64,000 nt of DNA from Zoroaster sp. YZ-2022. Its lineage: Eukaryota > Echinodermata > Asteroidea > Forcipulatida > Zoroasteridae. The notes under the pieces were generated by a model that was given only the letters and a program-made list of their open reading frames with translations, ran no database searches and was not told where the DNA came from. The stretch is taken from positions 15,473,777 through 15,537,776 of the forward strand of contig CM055828.1 in NCBI GenBank assembly GCA_029582265.1. Reading direction: 5' to 3'. Made by a program: the position numbers and the translations under genes. Positions 1 through 10,037 of the stretch are shown in pieces. Every line of letters begins with the position of its first letter. The first letter of the stretch is position 1.

Positions 1-101
1 GTCCGGCAACTTCTGAAAACATAAAAACATGTAACAGTTAGACTTTGTTATCTAGTTTTATGATATATTTCTTGAAAACTGGAGTGTTAAAATTAACGTA
101 C

Positions 102-754
102 CAGGCGCGGATCCCCCCCAAAAAGGGAAAAAAATAATTAGTTAGTCTACATTTCGTTTGCAATCGGTAGTCTGTGATCGGGTGCAAAGCAAGCTAGTCT
201 GATTTCTTGATCCGATTCCTCCACGTCTATAAATTGTTCCGTTTCGACTGAAGAAAGGTCGGGGTACCGTGTGGAAATTACAATCGCCGATGTCAATTTA
301 CTGTCGGATTCTACGCCAGTACGCATAGGCCTGCGAAGTACGATGAGTCTTGCAGCTGATCTGCCGATGGTTTTAACACAGGGCAAGGAACAGTATGAAA
401 TCAAGCCCTTTTCTTGAAAATTTCAACTGGACTGAATTAAAACCAAGAAAAATTCCGGATAAATTAAAACTGAAGTCAAAAACTGCAAATTAAATGCCAA
501 AAATCGGGGAGGGAGAAACTTATATTGTTGTAGTCATGACATCGCTAAAATAATGGCTAAAAATAATGGCTAAAATAAGGATATATATAAATATATATAT
601 ATATATTCTCCATATAATCTTGAAAACTTTTGTAAAAAAAGTCAGGTGAAACTGGCCAGGAATCGCCTCAGATTGCACCACAGAGCATCCAGAATCCAAA
701 ATTTTCCGGGGCCCTTAAGCGGGCCCCGAACCCAACGCCGTAAGGGCTTCGCAT

Positions 755-792
<38 letters not shown>

Positions 793-950
793 GATTTGTA
801 GCGCGCACATATCCACCCTGCTGGGCGCTTAAGGCGCGAAAAAAAAAAAAACAAAAAAAAACATGATTACAAATACAATGTTAGCATAGGAAAAAAAAAT
901 GTTCGTGTTGGGTGTGCCCCCCGTCTAAAAAATTCCTGGATCCGCGCCTG
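102..950. mobile_element. Nonautonomous DNA transposon with 13-bp TIRs
   Basis: The segment begins CAGGCGCGGATCC and ends with the exact reverse complement, GGATCCGCGCCTG. The pentamer CGTAC lies directly outside both ends (97-101 and 951-955), as expected of a target-site duplication. No transposase is recognisable; a minus-strand ORF at 147-404 resembles nothing I know. The CAG start is hAT-like, but hAT elements normally make 8-bp duplications, so the superfamily is open. It interrupts an older repeat whose parts (a TTGAAAACT segment before it and TTGTACCTTCCC after it) recur elsewhere in the window. Confidence 0.72.
757..840 (-). mobile_element. LINE 3' tail fragment with (AAT)n
   Basis: An (AAT)n run is followed by GATTTGTAGCGCGCACATAT and CACCCTGCTGGGCGC. 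The same arrangement ends the LINE fragment at 7476-8045. On the minus strand this is the extreme 3' end of a CR1/L2-like LINE. It lies inside the transposon at 102-950, so it inserted later or was captured by it. Confidence 0.6.
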
Positions 951-1068
951 CGTACGATACCAAATACCGATGTTGTACCTTCCCTTTATACGAAGTTTGT
1001 GCGAGCAAGAATAATTAGTCTATTCCTTACATTTAATATATGGTTCCCCGATCATTTATGTTAAGTAG

Positions 1069-1170
1069 CCTGTCGGTGTAAATGCTGTGCATATTGCAAC
1101 ATGGACAGGGCAAGCTGATGTACTTGACATACTTTTGCAGTTGGGAGCCGAAGTGGATAAGAAAAGCAAA
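1069..1170 (+). CDS. Ankyrin gene, exon a
   Basis: 34 codons, phase 0 at both ends, donor AAA|GTAAGT. The helix-turn-helix pattern HIATWTGQADVLDILLQLGA matches an ankyrin repeat. Confidence 0.8.
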
Positions 1171-3173
1171 GTAAGTCCCGATATTTCTTACAATTTTTTT
1201 TTTTAATGCAATAATTGTAGGTAAATTCAAATCATTTTCTATAAGAAGCTCTAAATTTGCATGAAAATCTCACAGGGGCTTTTAGCATGACCTCTACTGG
1301 ACACCGGCTACATACCCGTCCACCTTTATCAGTTCAAACGCCTTACAAGCAAAATGCCGGACCAACTTCTGAACTTTAAGACACTCAACCTCGACCTCGG
1401 TCACATTTTCATCACATTCATCTCACTGAGACTGTACAGTTGTTAACCGCTCTGACGGCGGTTGTGAATTGAATCATCCGTGAAATTGAAAATATTGTAT
1501 TCGTCCAACAGATGGGAAAAACAGCCATGGAGTTTGCAGTTGAACAGCAGAATACAGATTGCATTGAGATTCTACAGAAACATGCGGCCAAGGTTCGTTG
1601 TTTCATTTCATTCATAGTTGTGTAGTTCTATCAAGTGATTCTGCAATGGCAAAAACAAACATACACAAGACAAAATAAAAACAAAGTTGAACAAATGGAA
1701 ATTTTCCATAGTCCAGAACTAAAAGGTGCTGATTACTGGAAATGAAGGAAATTACATTATTGTGTGAAAAAACATTGATGATGCAACTTGATGCAGTCTT
1801 ATTTCATAATTTGCTTCATAAATTTAATTAGAATTGGGGCCAACAATTAAATAAAAACGTAATTGTGAAGGGAATGTTACTATCATAAACCTGGATTGGT
1901 TGGTGGTCAGTCTGCTAATCGGACATTTGGTCTTTCTGTTCAAAGATATTGTTTATTTGACTTGCGGATTGGTAGTTATTACCATCAGTATAGAGATATA
2001 TTTAGGGCCTCGCTAAGTAGCGAAGTATACTACCTTGCCGCGTGCTCCATGACCAAAGACTAGTCAATGTGTTGTTGGTGTATAAACATGTATAAAGGGA
2101 CATATTGTAATCTTTAATGAGCAACCATAAATTAAATACTTGCCTTGTGTTATATACATGGTTATATATTATTGTAGGTCCAGAGCACCCCATCAGCAGC
2201 CGAAGAATCGAAAATGCTCATATCCAAGATGAAGAGGGCTGAAGACAAGATACGGACTTACTTTGAAGACAAGTTAAAAGAAGAGATCGGTTACTTCGAG
2301 AAGCAACTTCAAGATCAACACGAACAAGATGCGAGTTTGATTCTGAAGCTACAGACCGAGGTATCAAGACTGCAGTCCATCCTAGGGAGGGAACAGGCTC
2401 AGCTCCTACGAGGACAGCCGCTACGTAGCCACCGACCGGACATCATCGATCTCAACAGGATACCATCTGGCATTCAGCGACCTGCTGGTATCACACGCCA
2501 GAAGAGGTTGAGTGAGGGAGATGACATTGAAAAACTTTCTCATGCTGGGTCCTCAGAGAGCCCTGAGAGCGTGAATGAAGAGGAGCAACAGGAAACAACT
2601 GGAATAGAAAGAGTTAAATCGGCCAAGAACAAAAGTATGTCTGCTTTGGTGGAAGAAAACTCCCGTAAAACTGATAGTATGTCTTACCTCAGGAAGCAAG
2701 CTTCGGAAGAAGGAGCCAACCCAGCACTTCCTCGGACTGGTAGCGCAGGGGCACTGATTCTCCCAAATAAACCTTTATCAATGTCACGGCGCAACCGCAT
2801 TATGACCGTAGATACCCCACCCACAAGTCCCATCATCAAAACGCCGCCGGCTGGACCTTTCTCAGGGTTGACACCATCTACCTCAACCACACTGCCCTCT
2901 CCTGACAATCTCCAAATTATTGACACTGAAGCGCCAAGGACCAGGCGAAAAAGTTTGACCATGCTACTACGTCCTATGTTTCAGTTTGGAGATAGCAGCA
3001 ACAAAAGTGACAAGACAAGACGACGGAGTGTTGCTACTACGATGCCAATCTCTCCTCCGGCTGACAGCAAACCAGAGAAGAACAATAAAGGATTGTCGTT
3101 GCTACAGAGACCGTTACCAGGGATACAGGCAGTTTCAGATCAAGCTGAGTTAAGCACTCAAGAAAATAAATAA
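1069..3173 (+). CDS. Ankyrin-repeat/coiled-coil protein, 3' part (three exons)
   Basis: Exons 1069-1170, 1512-1592 and 2178-3173 join in phase 0 with GT-AG introns (acceptors TAG, CAG, TAG; donors GTAAGT and GTTCGT). The first two encode ankyrin-repeat sequence (NAVHIATWTGQADVLDILLQ; KTAMEFAVEQQNTDCIEILQ). The long last exon encodes a charged probable coiled coil (about 2220-2400), then a low-complexity Ser/Pro/Arg-rich tail with likely phosphorylation-type sites (TPPTSP, RRKS, RRRS), ending in a TAA. The 5' end, with further ankyrin repeats, lies outside the window. Such architecture suggests a cytoplasmic scaffold protein, but I do not recognise the orthologue and assign no function. AATAAA at 3165-3170 runs straight into the stop codon. 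Confidence 0.82.
1512..1592 (+). CDS. Ankyrin gene, exon b
   Basis: 27 codons after acceptor CAACAG. GKTAMEFAVEQQNTDCIEIL is the start and first helices of the next ankyrin repeat. Donor AAG|GTTCGT is a weak but valid GT. Confidence 0.8.
2178..3173 (+). CDS. Ankyrin gene, last exon (coiled coil and Ser/Pro-rich tail)
   Basis: It starts after acceptor ATTGTAG, 36 nt before the first in-frame ATG at 2214, and stays open for 331 codons to TAA. Residues from MLISKMKRAEDKIRTYF onward form a Lys/Glu-rich heptad-like stretch. The remaining two thirds is disordered-looking and basic. The last exon alone could be mistaken for an intact 319-residue gene starting at 2214; the phase match to the ankyrin exons argues it is a terminal exon. 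Confidence 0.85.
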   Translation, partial: VQSTPSAAEESKMLISKMKRAEDKIRTYFEDKLKEEIGYFEKQLQDQHEQDASLILKLQTEVSRLQSILGREQAQLLRGQPLRSHRPDIIDLNRIPSGIQRPAGITRQKRLSEGDDIEKLSHAGSSESPESVNEEEQQETTGIERVKSAKNKSMSALVEENSRKTDSMSYLRKQASEEGANPALPRTGSAGALILPNKPLSMSRRNRIMTVDTPPTSPIIKTPPAGPFSGLTPSTSTTLPSPDNLQIIDTEAPRTRRKSLTMLLRPMFQFGDSSNKSDKTRRRSVATTMPISPPADSKPEKNNKGLSLLQRPLPGIQAVSDQAELSTQENK

Positions 3174-3280
3174 CTGCAAAATGGACCTTGGTAAAATGAA
3201 TAATTGCCCCGATTGGTTCCACATAGTACAGTTGCTCAATTACACCAATTAAAGGGATTGTACACCATTGGTAAAAAAAA

Positions 3281-3916
3281 TACACCCATCACAACTTCTA
3301 AGTTCCCCCTAATATTTTTTAGAATATCTCAACAAGTATTGCATGAATTTTAAAAATTCAAAAAGCAAATGACAGAATGACATGTTCTACACAGCTCGTA
3401 ATGAAATGGTTGAAATTCAATCATGCATGCACAATTGACAGTGATTTGAATGAAAATTCAGCTGAAAAAAAGTTGCAGTACAAAGCATTGCTTCAAGGGC
3501 ATGTTACACATGTAGTTTTCTGTAAGAACTCAGTTATGGAGAATAATGGAGGACCAATTCCATATTAAACTCTTGCTCTACCCTTCTAAAACAATGGACA
3601 TGCATGTTGCTCTTTGAATATTCTTTTCTTATTATGAAACAGCCATCAATACCATTGTTATTCATATGCATGTGTTCTTACAGAAAACTACATGTGTAAC
3701 ATGCCATTCAAGCAATGCTTTGTACTGCAACTTTTTTTTCAGCTGAATTTTCATTCAAATCACTGTCAATTGTGCATGCATGATTGAATTTCAACTATTT
3801 AATTACGAGCTGTGTTAGAACATGTCATTCTGTCATTTGCTTTTTTAAAATTCATGCAATACTTGTTGAGATATTTAAAAAAATATTTGGGGGAACTTAG
3901 AAGTTATGATGGGTGT
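3281..3916. mobile_element. Foldback (long-TIR) MITE, copy 1
   Basis: It starts TACACCCATCACAACTTCTA and ends with a near-exact inverted copy. Arms of roughly 250-270 bp flank a short unique centre. A second copy is at 41552-42200 with the centre in opposite orientation. No coding capacity; the small ORFs here are arm sequence. It lies about 100 bp downstream of the ankyrin gene stop, so it could be in the 3' UTR. Confidence 0.8.
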
Positions 3917-5190
3917 ATATATATTTTAAATGCACATATACTTTATAAAAAATAAAGAGATATGTATAAAAACCAACCTGTGAAAGTTTCAGCTTATTTC
4001 GTTGTGTCAATAGTGAAAATGTAATCAGATTTGTTTGCATGCATTCTAATATGGAAAATGGATGACTGCAGTGATCCATTTCAAATTTGTAATGAATTTC
4101 ACGTTTTATCATAAATTTCAGCATCAACTGCACCAACTTCACTGATCAATTAAGTCTTAAGATTATAATTCAGTATACTTAATTCAGGGACGGTAAATCA
4201 TTGGTTGATTAGTCCTATACCTGATTACAATCATTGGTTGATTAGTCCTATACCTGATTACAAAATTACCAAATTATTATGTGAAAGTTGATGTGAAGTT
4301 GGTAAAGGAACCAGTCATCCTGAAAACAAATAATTCGGTCTAAAGTGTTCTCATTTCAAAGAAAACACGAACAAAAGTCAACTTTTTGCTTCGACTTTGA
4401 CAACTTAGACTTTGCATTGAAACGTTCACAGATTGGTTGTTAAATGAATTTAAAGAAAGTAAGCTTACCCATAGAAACAGTTTTGTCAACCTATCCATTT
4501 TAAGTGGTTAGTTTATAATTTGTGTAAACGTTTTTTTAATTTAATTATATCTTTTATAACATACATACAATTTAAACTACTAAGTTTTAGTGTACATTTT
4601 TAAAGAGTTTTATTTTCTTTGTAACACGTATAATTATGTTGTTACTGCACATGTACTACTAATAATTGGTGTTTCTTCAAACTATGCTGTCAGTAACCCT
4701 CATCCCAACCACTTAATTGTTGAAATGTTGCCTTCTGCATACTCAGGTTGTAAATAACGTTCATACAAGTAAGATATTTTATACTGTTTAAACGGGGGCT
4801 TAGCCACGTGTGACCATTATGATGTCCATTATTATACACATTATTAATGAGTTTCTCAAATAATATCACAATGTAATATCTAAACGGATCCATTTCAGGC
4901 GAAGCCAGGTGCAACTAATCGTCAGATTAGATGTTACCTTATGCCATAATACCTCCATTTTACGCAATAAACTAGGCACTCAATTTGTTTAATATACTTC
5001 GCACGTAGACCCAGTTATTTTTCACATATCGGCCATTCCACAACGTTATAGATACCGTCGTTTCCGTCGCTTCATGATTAAATAAAGTCACTTTATTAAA
5101 CGACAACCAGAAATGTTTTAAACTTTATCCCAGCGTCTCACTCATCTCCTTCTGAATATCATGCCATTCCTGATGTTTATTAACAGTTTT
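3917..5190. other. AT-rich intergenic sequence, no gene seen
   Basis: No exon with a plausible family match. A 34-bp direct duplication (ATTGGTTGATTAGTCCTATA...) lies at about 4199-4262. The rest shows no recognisable structure. Confidence 0.5.
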
Positions 5191-5320
5191 CTCCTGAAGA
5201 CGATCAGAGCACACTGATCGAAACGTCGAGTTGTACCTCCAGTTCTATTCAGAAATAATTACTACTCAACTGAGAATTTCAAATGGTGTCACCGCAATCA
5301 GTCTTACTTATCCTCCTCAC
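5191..5320 (+). mobile_element. Penelope-like terminal fragment with hammerhead-like motif
   Basis: CTCCTGAAGA is followed by a six-pair hairpin (GATCAG/CTGATC, loop AGCACA), then GAAACGTC and GAG. After that come ACTCAACTGAG and GGTGTCACCGCAA, which match the terminal sequence of the Penelope-like elements at 19137-22376. Stem I is reduced to about three pairs, so this is probably a dead remnant. Confidence 0.55.
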
Positions 5321-6572
5321 CATGCAAAGCTACATGTTTTACATATTAACAGTTCGTTGGTCTTTTAAGAGTATTAAGGAGTTTTTCCTGCCTGAAGTGA
5401 AAGTATGGTTTAACTGTCATTTTGTTTAAAAGTTCATCGGATCTAAAATCTTGTTTTGAATGCCGATATTGCTCGAAAACCTTGAGGAAGAAGTTGTTCC
5501 AGTGAACGTAGATCGCAAAGGCGAACAAATGACAAGATGATGACACCAATAGGATCTGTGTAAGGTATGCTCACAGAATGTTAAATTTCTTTTATAAAAA
5601 GTGTAAAGGCAAGTGACTAAAGCTGTTTGGTTGTTTATAACGAGGCATCCACCTTTTGTTACAAGACGCATTATTATATAGCAAGCTATATATAAATTAT
5701 AGACCTATTTCAATGTGCAGTCATCTGTTTTTCGTCCACGCATACCCACGTGACCAAACCGAAGCTGTAAGGGGAAATAGTCAGGTACCTTATAAACAAC
5801 AAGAATCAGCACTATAATCCTTATTGCAAGTACAGGGAATCTGACAAGGTGGTCGCAGGGTAATATTGGTCTATAGTTCAACGAACTATCTTATTTTATG
5901 ATTAATGAGATGTGAGTATTTCGATTCACTATTTAGGATTGTAAATTCATTACATGCCTACATGTACAGACATTAACATAATGAACTTTCATCACTGCAC
6001 ACTATCCAATGTTCGTTTAAAGCACCGCATTCACCAATAGGCCTATTAATTAGTCGATCCGAACTACAATCAATGCAAAAGCGAAAAAAAGAACCACTTC
6101 ATTCAAACGTGCAGTTATTGAAAAACGTGTTTTATAAAATGGATTTCTTTTCTTATCAAAGCCAGTATATATACAATTTTAGTACAATATGTCTGTATAT
6201 ATGCTTCCATACTTTGTGAGAATCAAGATATATGTATAAAAAACAACATGTGGAAGTTTCACTAACATATTTTCTGCTGACATTTCAAAATTTCAGATTG
6301 TATGGTTACTTGTCATAGACCAGTGTACATTCTGAGTCCGGCGCAGTTTGAACAGTTTTGTAAACATGTAATGTTGGTCACAATGATTATATTGCGTTGA
6401 TTGTCAGCGAGAAAATAGAGCACATGCGTTCAGATGTTTTGATCAGCAAATACAAACTTTGTACTCTTTATGTGGAATTTCAGTCTACCATCAGATGTAA
6501 ATTCAATCAATAATAACTGGGAAATAATTTGACATGTACCTCAGACAGTAAACAATTCAAAGTGTAAACTTT
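5321..6572. other. Intergenic sequence, no gene seen
   Basis: Only short chance ORFs, no splice-phase-consistent coding and no recognised repeat with clear ends. Confidence 0.5.
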
Positions 6573-6920
6573 AGATAATAATAATAATGTATGGACTTAT
6601 ATAGCGCACGTATCCACCAACTGAGTGGTGCTCAAGGCGCATATTATTACCCCTGCTCATAATGCTCATAAATCATTCCTGAAACCATTTCAGCTCCCTG
6701 GGGAGTATACAGCTCAATTGCTGCCATTACAGCGCATATAGGGCTAATCAACCAACTCTGCCCTCACAGGTACCCATTTAACCCCTGGGTGGAGAGAAGC
6801 AATTATGGTAAAGTGTCTTGCTCAAGGACACAAGTGTCACGGCCGGGATTCGAACCCACATTCTGCTGCTAACACCAGAACTTGAGTCCGGTAAGCTAGA
6901 CCGCTCGGCCACGACACTCC
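6573..6920 (-). mobile_element. tRNA-derived SINE, near full length
   Basis: Read on the minus strand it has a tRNA-like head with an A box (TGGCCGAGCGG) and a B box (GGTTCGAATCC), a body containing CACCCAGGGGTTAAATGGG, and a tail GCGCTATATAAGTCC followed by (ATT)n. The A box is of the Leu/Ser type. Related copies are at 19700, 24565, 27518, 30604 and 43186. Confidence 0.85.
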
Positions 6921-7475
6921 ATGATTTATGTTTATTTTTTTATAAAGAATACCAATGTTGTACACTAACCTTCAAAAGGGGGCATGGCCTTACAATCACA
7001 GCTGTAAAGGATGTTTTATTAGGCTTTGTGTGCCATGATATCAATAAAAACAAAACATCTGAATGCATTTTCAATATTTTTAAATGACACAAAGTAATAA
7101 GCTGAAACTTGAACAGGTTGGTTGTTTAATGTGTATCTTGATTTAAAAAAAAGTATATTCATAGAAGGTACAACATTGATAATGTTGGGAAACTGCTTCT
7201 ATGAATTCTTTTTTTGAATTAAGATATACAGTTCCCTCTCGGGCAAAAGCAAAGGCAATCCCTAACCCAAACCTAATGGTCTCTATACCAATTGGTAACG
7301 TTAATCTAAACCTAGCCTTGAGCACACACTGATATGACCCTCCTATGTACTTGGTATCCAATCACAATACATTGATCTTTTCTTCATTATTAAGCTCCAT
7401 CACCCCTAATAAAGTTGGGGGGGGGGTTGTTGTCACCTAGGGTACACCCCAATTTTACCCAGTCAATCTCAATCC

Positions 7476-8045
7476 TAATAATAATAATAATAATAATAAT
7501 AAAGATTTTTAGCGCGCACATATCCACCCTGCTGGGCGCTCAAGGCGCGGAAACAAAGAAAAAACATTAATACAAACAATATACAATGATAGCATAGGGA
7601 AAACAAATTATGTACCGAGATACATGTACCTACAATGCAATTACAAATATACATCATCTTTGAAGAGTTGTGACATAAGATGAGTTTTAAGCATCGACTT
7701 GAATCTGGTTATACTATGACAAGATTTGAGTTTAGTTGGAAGATGATTCCAGAGTCTCGGAGCTGCGACAGAAAACGACCTATCACCCCAGTTCCGTTTT
7801 GAAGTTGGTTCCTTGAGGAGTGACATGTTGCTGGAGCGCAAATTGCATGATGGAGTGTAGACTTTAAGTAGTTCAGAAATATAAATTGGAGCAATGTTAT
7901 TAAAAGATTTGTGAACAATTAGCATAAGTTTAAAAACAATTCTCTGTGAAACAGGAAGCCAGTGCAGTTCTTTCAAGATTGGCGTGATATGGCATGACTT
8001 TCTGGACAAAGTCACAACACGAGCTGCTGTACATTGGAGAACATT
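7476..8045 (-). pseudogene. CR1/L2-like LINE, 3' end of ORF2 and 3' tail
   Basis: On the minus strand, 8035-7641 encodes the C-terminal end of a non-LTR reverse transcriptase (HITPILKELHWLPVSQRI, then RSFSVAAPRLWNHLPTKL and FKSMLKTHL), a block typical of CR1/L2 ORF2 proteins. It is followed by a 3' end GCGCCTTGAGCGCCCAGCAG and an (ATT)n tail. The element is 5'-truncated and lacks the RT catalytic core, so it cannot move by itself. Its 3' tail resembles the SINE tail in this window. Confidence 0.82.
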
Positions 8046-8099
8046 TATGATTGCCTAGGTACCATTGGAGAGTACCATAGGTGACAACGACCCTTCAAC

Positions 8100-8225
8100 C
8101 CTAATAATCCAAGCTTCAGGACCAAACACCATGTCCCAGAGTCAGGCATTCTCCTGAAGACGACTTGAGCACACGGGTCAAAACATCAGGCAAACCCAAC
8201 CAGCCATTCTCAGAGCCACACAACC
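8100..8225 (+). mobile_element. Penelope-like terminal fragment, degraded hammerhead-like motif
   Basis: CATTCTCCTGAAGA, hairpin GACTTG/CGGGTC (G-U pairs) with loop AGCACA, then AAAACATC where the canonical form is GAAAC. The conserved G is lost, so it should be inactive. Confidence 0.45.
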
Positions 8226-9396
8226 CAGAAGACATTACTCATTCCCATGAAGTACCTCTATTCCGTTTTGAAATTATACATTATATACATTAACATGTAA
8301 TGTATTTATTCAATTCATTATAAGAAGGCAATGGACTTGTATTATAACTGGAAATATATATAAGTCTTATACATTCCACATACAAAAAATGACACACGAA
8401 CCGAGAAGTGCAACAAAATCTAGTGCTCACACCCACTGAGCTCATGATCTTAAGCATTTTTGCAAAAACCAAATTTCATATTTGAAATTTGATAGAGTAT
8501 GTACATAATATACACACAATTGTTGTCTACTGATGTTGTTCATGGAGTGAATTAATTTATCTTTTTCTGCCCTGTGCAATAGATCAGTTTAGATATTACC
8601 TCATAATATAATTCTTTCCATTTCAATCTGAACCCTCGATATTTGTAAAACAGCTGAACCATTTTACCAAAAAACATGGCAGTAGTCATCAGAAAGCGCT
8701 CAGAACGCACCACAGAGCTTCTAGGATCCAACATTTCCCAGGGCCTGCAGTTCCCACTCCCTTACTTCTAAGTAGTAATAGAAACCAGTGCGAGTGAACA
8801 AATGACACCTACAATGTAAGCGCAGCCATGGGTACCATTTGTTGTCCCCAAGGGTGTACACCTAAGCGCAGCCATGGGTACCATTTGTTGTCCCCGAGGG
8901 TGTACAAAAAGCCATGAATCACATCACAGCAGAGAACAATTGTTTTATTATACCATGGTATTAAATATATGTAGCATGGAAGACGATCATATTAACCTCA
9001 TAAGGAATATGCATAACGGAGTAAGCACAATTCAAATGTGTAAAAATGTCAAACATTTTTTACATGAGCAAGCACAGACGTATCGGGAATAACTTCTAGC
9101 CTGAACAGTAATGTACACACTGCATGCTTGTATCCAATGTGCTATTAGACAACCTACCCAGGCTGAATACATCAATGTTAGTGTGTACATGAACTTTTCA
9201 GGTATGCCATGTGACTCGTTCTAGACAATGAAAATCCACTATCTGATCTGCTCTGTGCACATCATAGCCCTCAGCATTGAAAATGCACTATGGTTCTGAG
9301 CTTAGGGCATTATTGTCTGTAGATGTACAAAAGTATGGAGTTACATCGCTGCAGTTTATGTCACCTTAATTATTCAAAAGTCATTTTATATACAAA
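8226..9396. other. Sequence downstream of TAF5; one 47-bp tandem duplication
   Basis: 8816-8909 holds two copies of a 47-bp unit containing CAGCCATGGGTACCATTTGT. On the minus strand AATAAA occurs near 8943-8948, about 0.97 kb past the TAF5 stop and a possible poly(A) signal. No gene recognised. Confidence 0.4.
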
Positions 9397-9642
9397 CTAG
9401 AAATGCTTCCTGCTGCAACACATCCTCTCACACACCTCCTTCCATATATCATAAGTCTTTTCTATGTTTGAGAACACCTTGCTGCACTTATCAGTGAGTA
9501 TGAGATGATTTTTTTTTGTACTTGAAAAACAGGCTTTTTCCATCATTTTGTTAAACAAATTTATAGCAGAAACTCTTCCCTGGTAACCAATATCATTTGA
9601 GTATGCAAAAACATCCAAAAGATAAATACGAACCAGTGACAT
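9397..9642 (-). other. Unrecognised 81-codon ORF downstream of TAF5
   Basis: Open frame with Lys/Cys-rich sequence (e.g. ILTDKCSKVFSNIEKTYDIW). It is on the TAF5 sense strand, 272 nt past the TAF5 stop, so it may simply be 3' UTR. No family match that I can name. Confidence 0.2.
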
Positions 9643-9747
9643 GCTGGAGACAGTGACATGCTGGCACCCTCATATGTCATTATTCAGAGTCAATTCCATA
9701 ACATAACAATGTACACACAGATAACTTGGTACAAGGAAAGTAAGCAT

Positions 9748-9840
9748 ATCTCCGGTAAGCATATCTCCGGTAAGCATATCTCCGGTAAGCATATCTCCGG
9801 TAAGCATATCTCCGGTAAGCATATCTCAAGTAAGCATATA
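9748..9840. repeat. 15-bp tandem repeat, about six copies
   Basis: TAAGCATATCTCCGG repeats head to tail, with the last copies diverging to TAAGCATATCTCAAG. Because 15 is a multiple of 3 it leaves an open frame (repeated KHISG) that is not a gene. Confidence 0.9.
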
Positions 9841-9913
9841 TTGTGAACAGTTAATACTGACTACTATGGACTGCTGTACATTGTAGATTGTATCATAAAC
9901 TGCTATATTCTTT

Positions 9914-10037
9914 TTAACTAGATATAGTTGCGTAGGATCCGGCAGCCAGCAGTAAGTTCCGTCTAGTGAAATGCAGGTAGTGGACAGGTGTGCCCTTAGT
10001 GGGATATGAACCTAGTAACAGCTTAGTCTTCTCAGAT
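9914..10037 (-). CDS. TAF5: TAF5 terminal exon P
   Basis: Starts after acceptor TTGTGACAG in phase 2 and encodes SEKTKLLLGSY then HFTRRNLLLAAGSY, the conserved TAF5 C terminus, ending ISS-stop at 9914. It is separated from exon O by a 7313-bp intron made almost wholly of satellite. Confidence 0.95.

Noticed and set aside
2214..3173. Stand-alone 319-codon intronless gene
   Set aside because: The frame is open upstream to an acceptor at 2177 and matches the phase of two ankyrin exons, so it is better read as a terminal exon.
6573..6920. Functional tRNA-Leu or tRNA-Ser gene
   Set aside because: The A and B boxes belong to a SINE head; body and (ATT)n tail are shared with other copies and the tRNA cloverleaf is not complete.
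7641..8015. Host gene encoding 124 residues
   Set aside because: It is the conserved C-terminal block of a LINE ORF2 followed by a LINE 3' tail.
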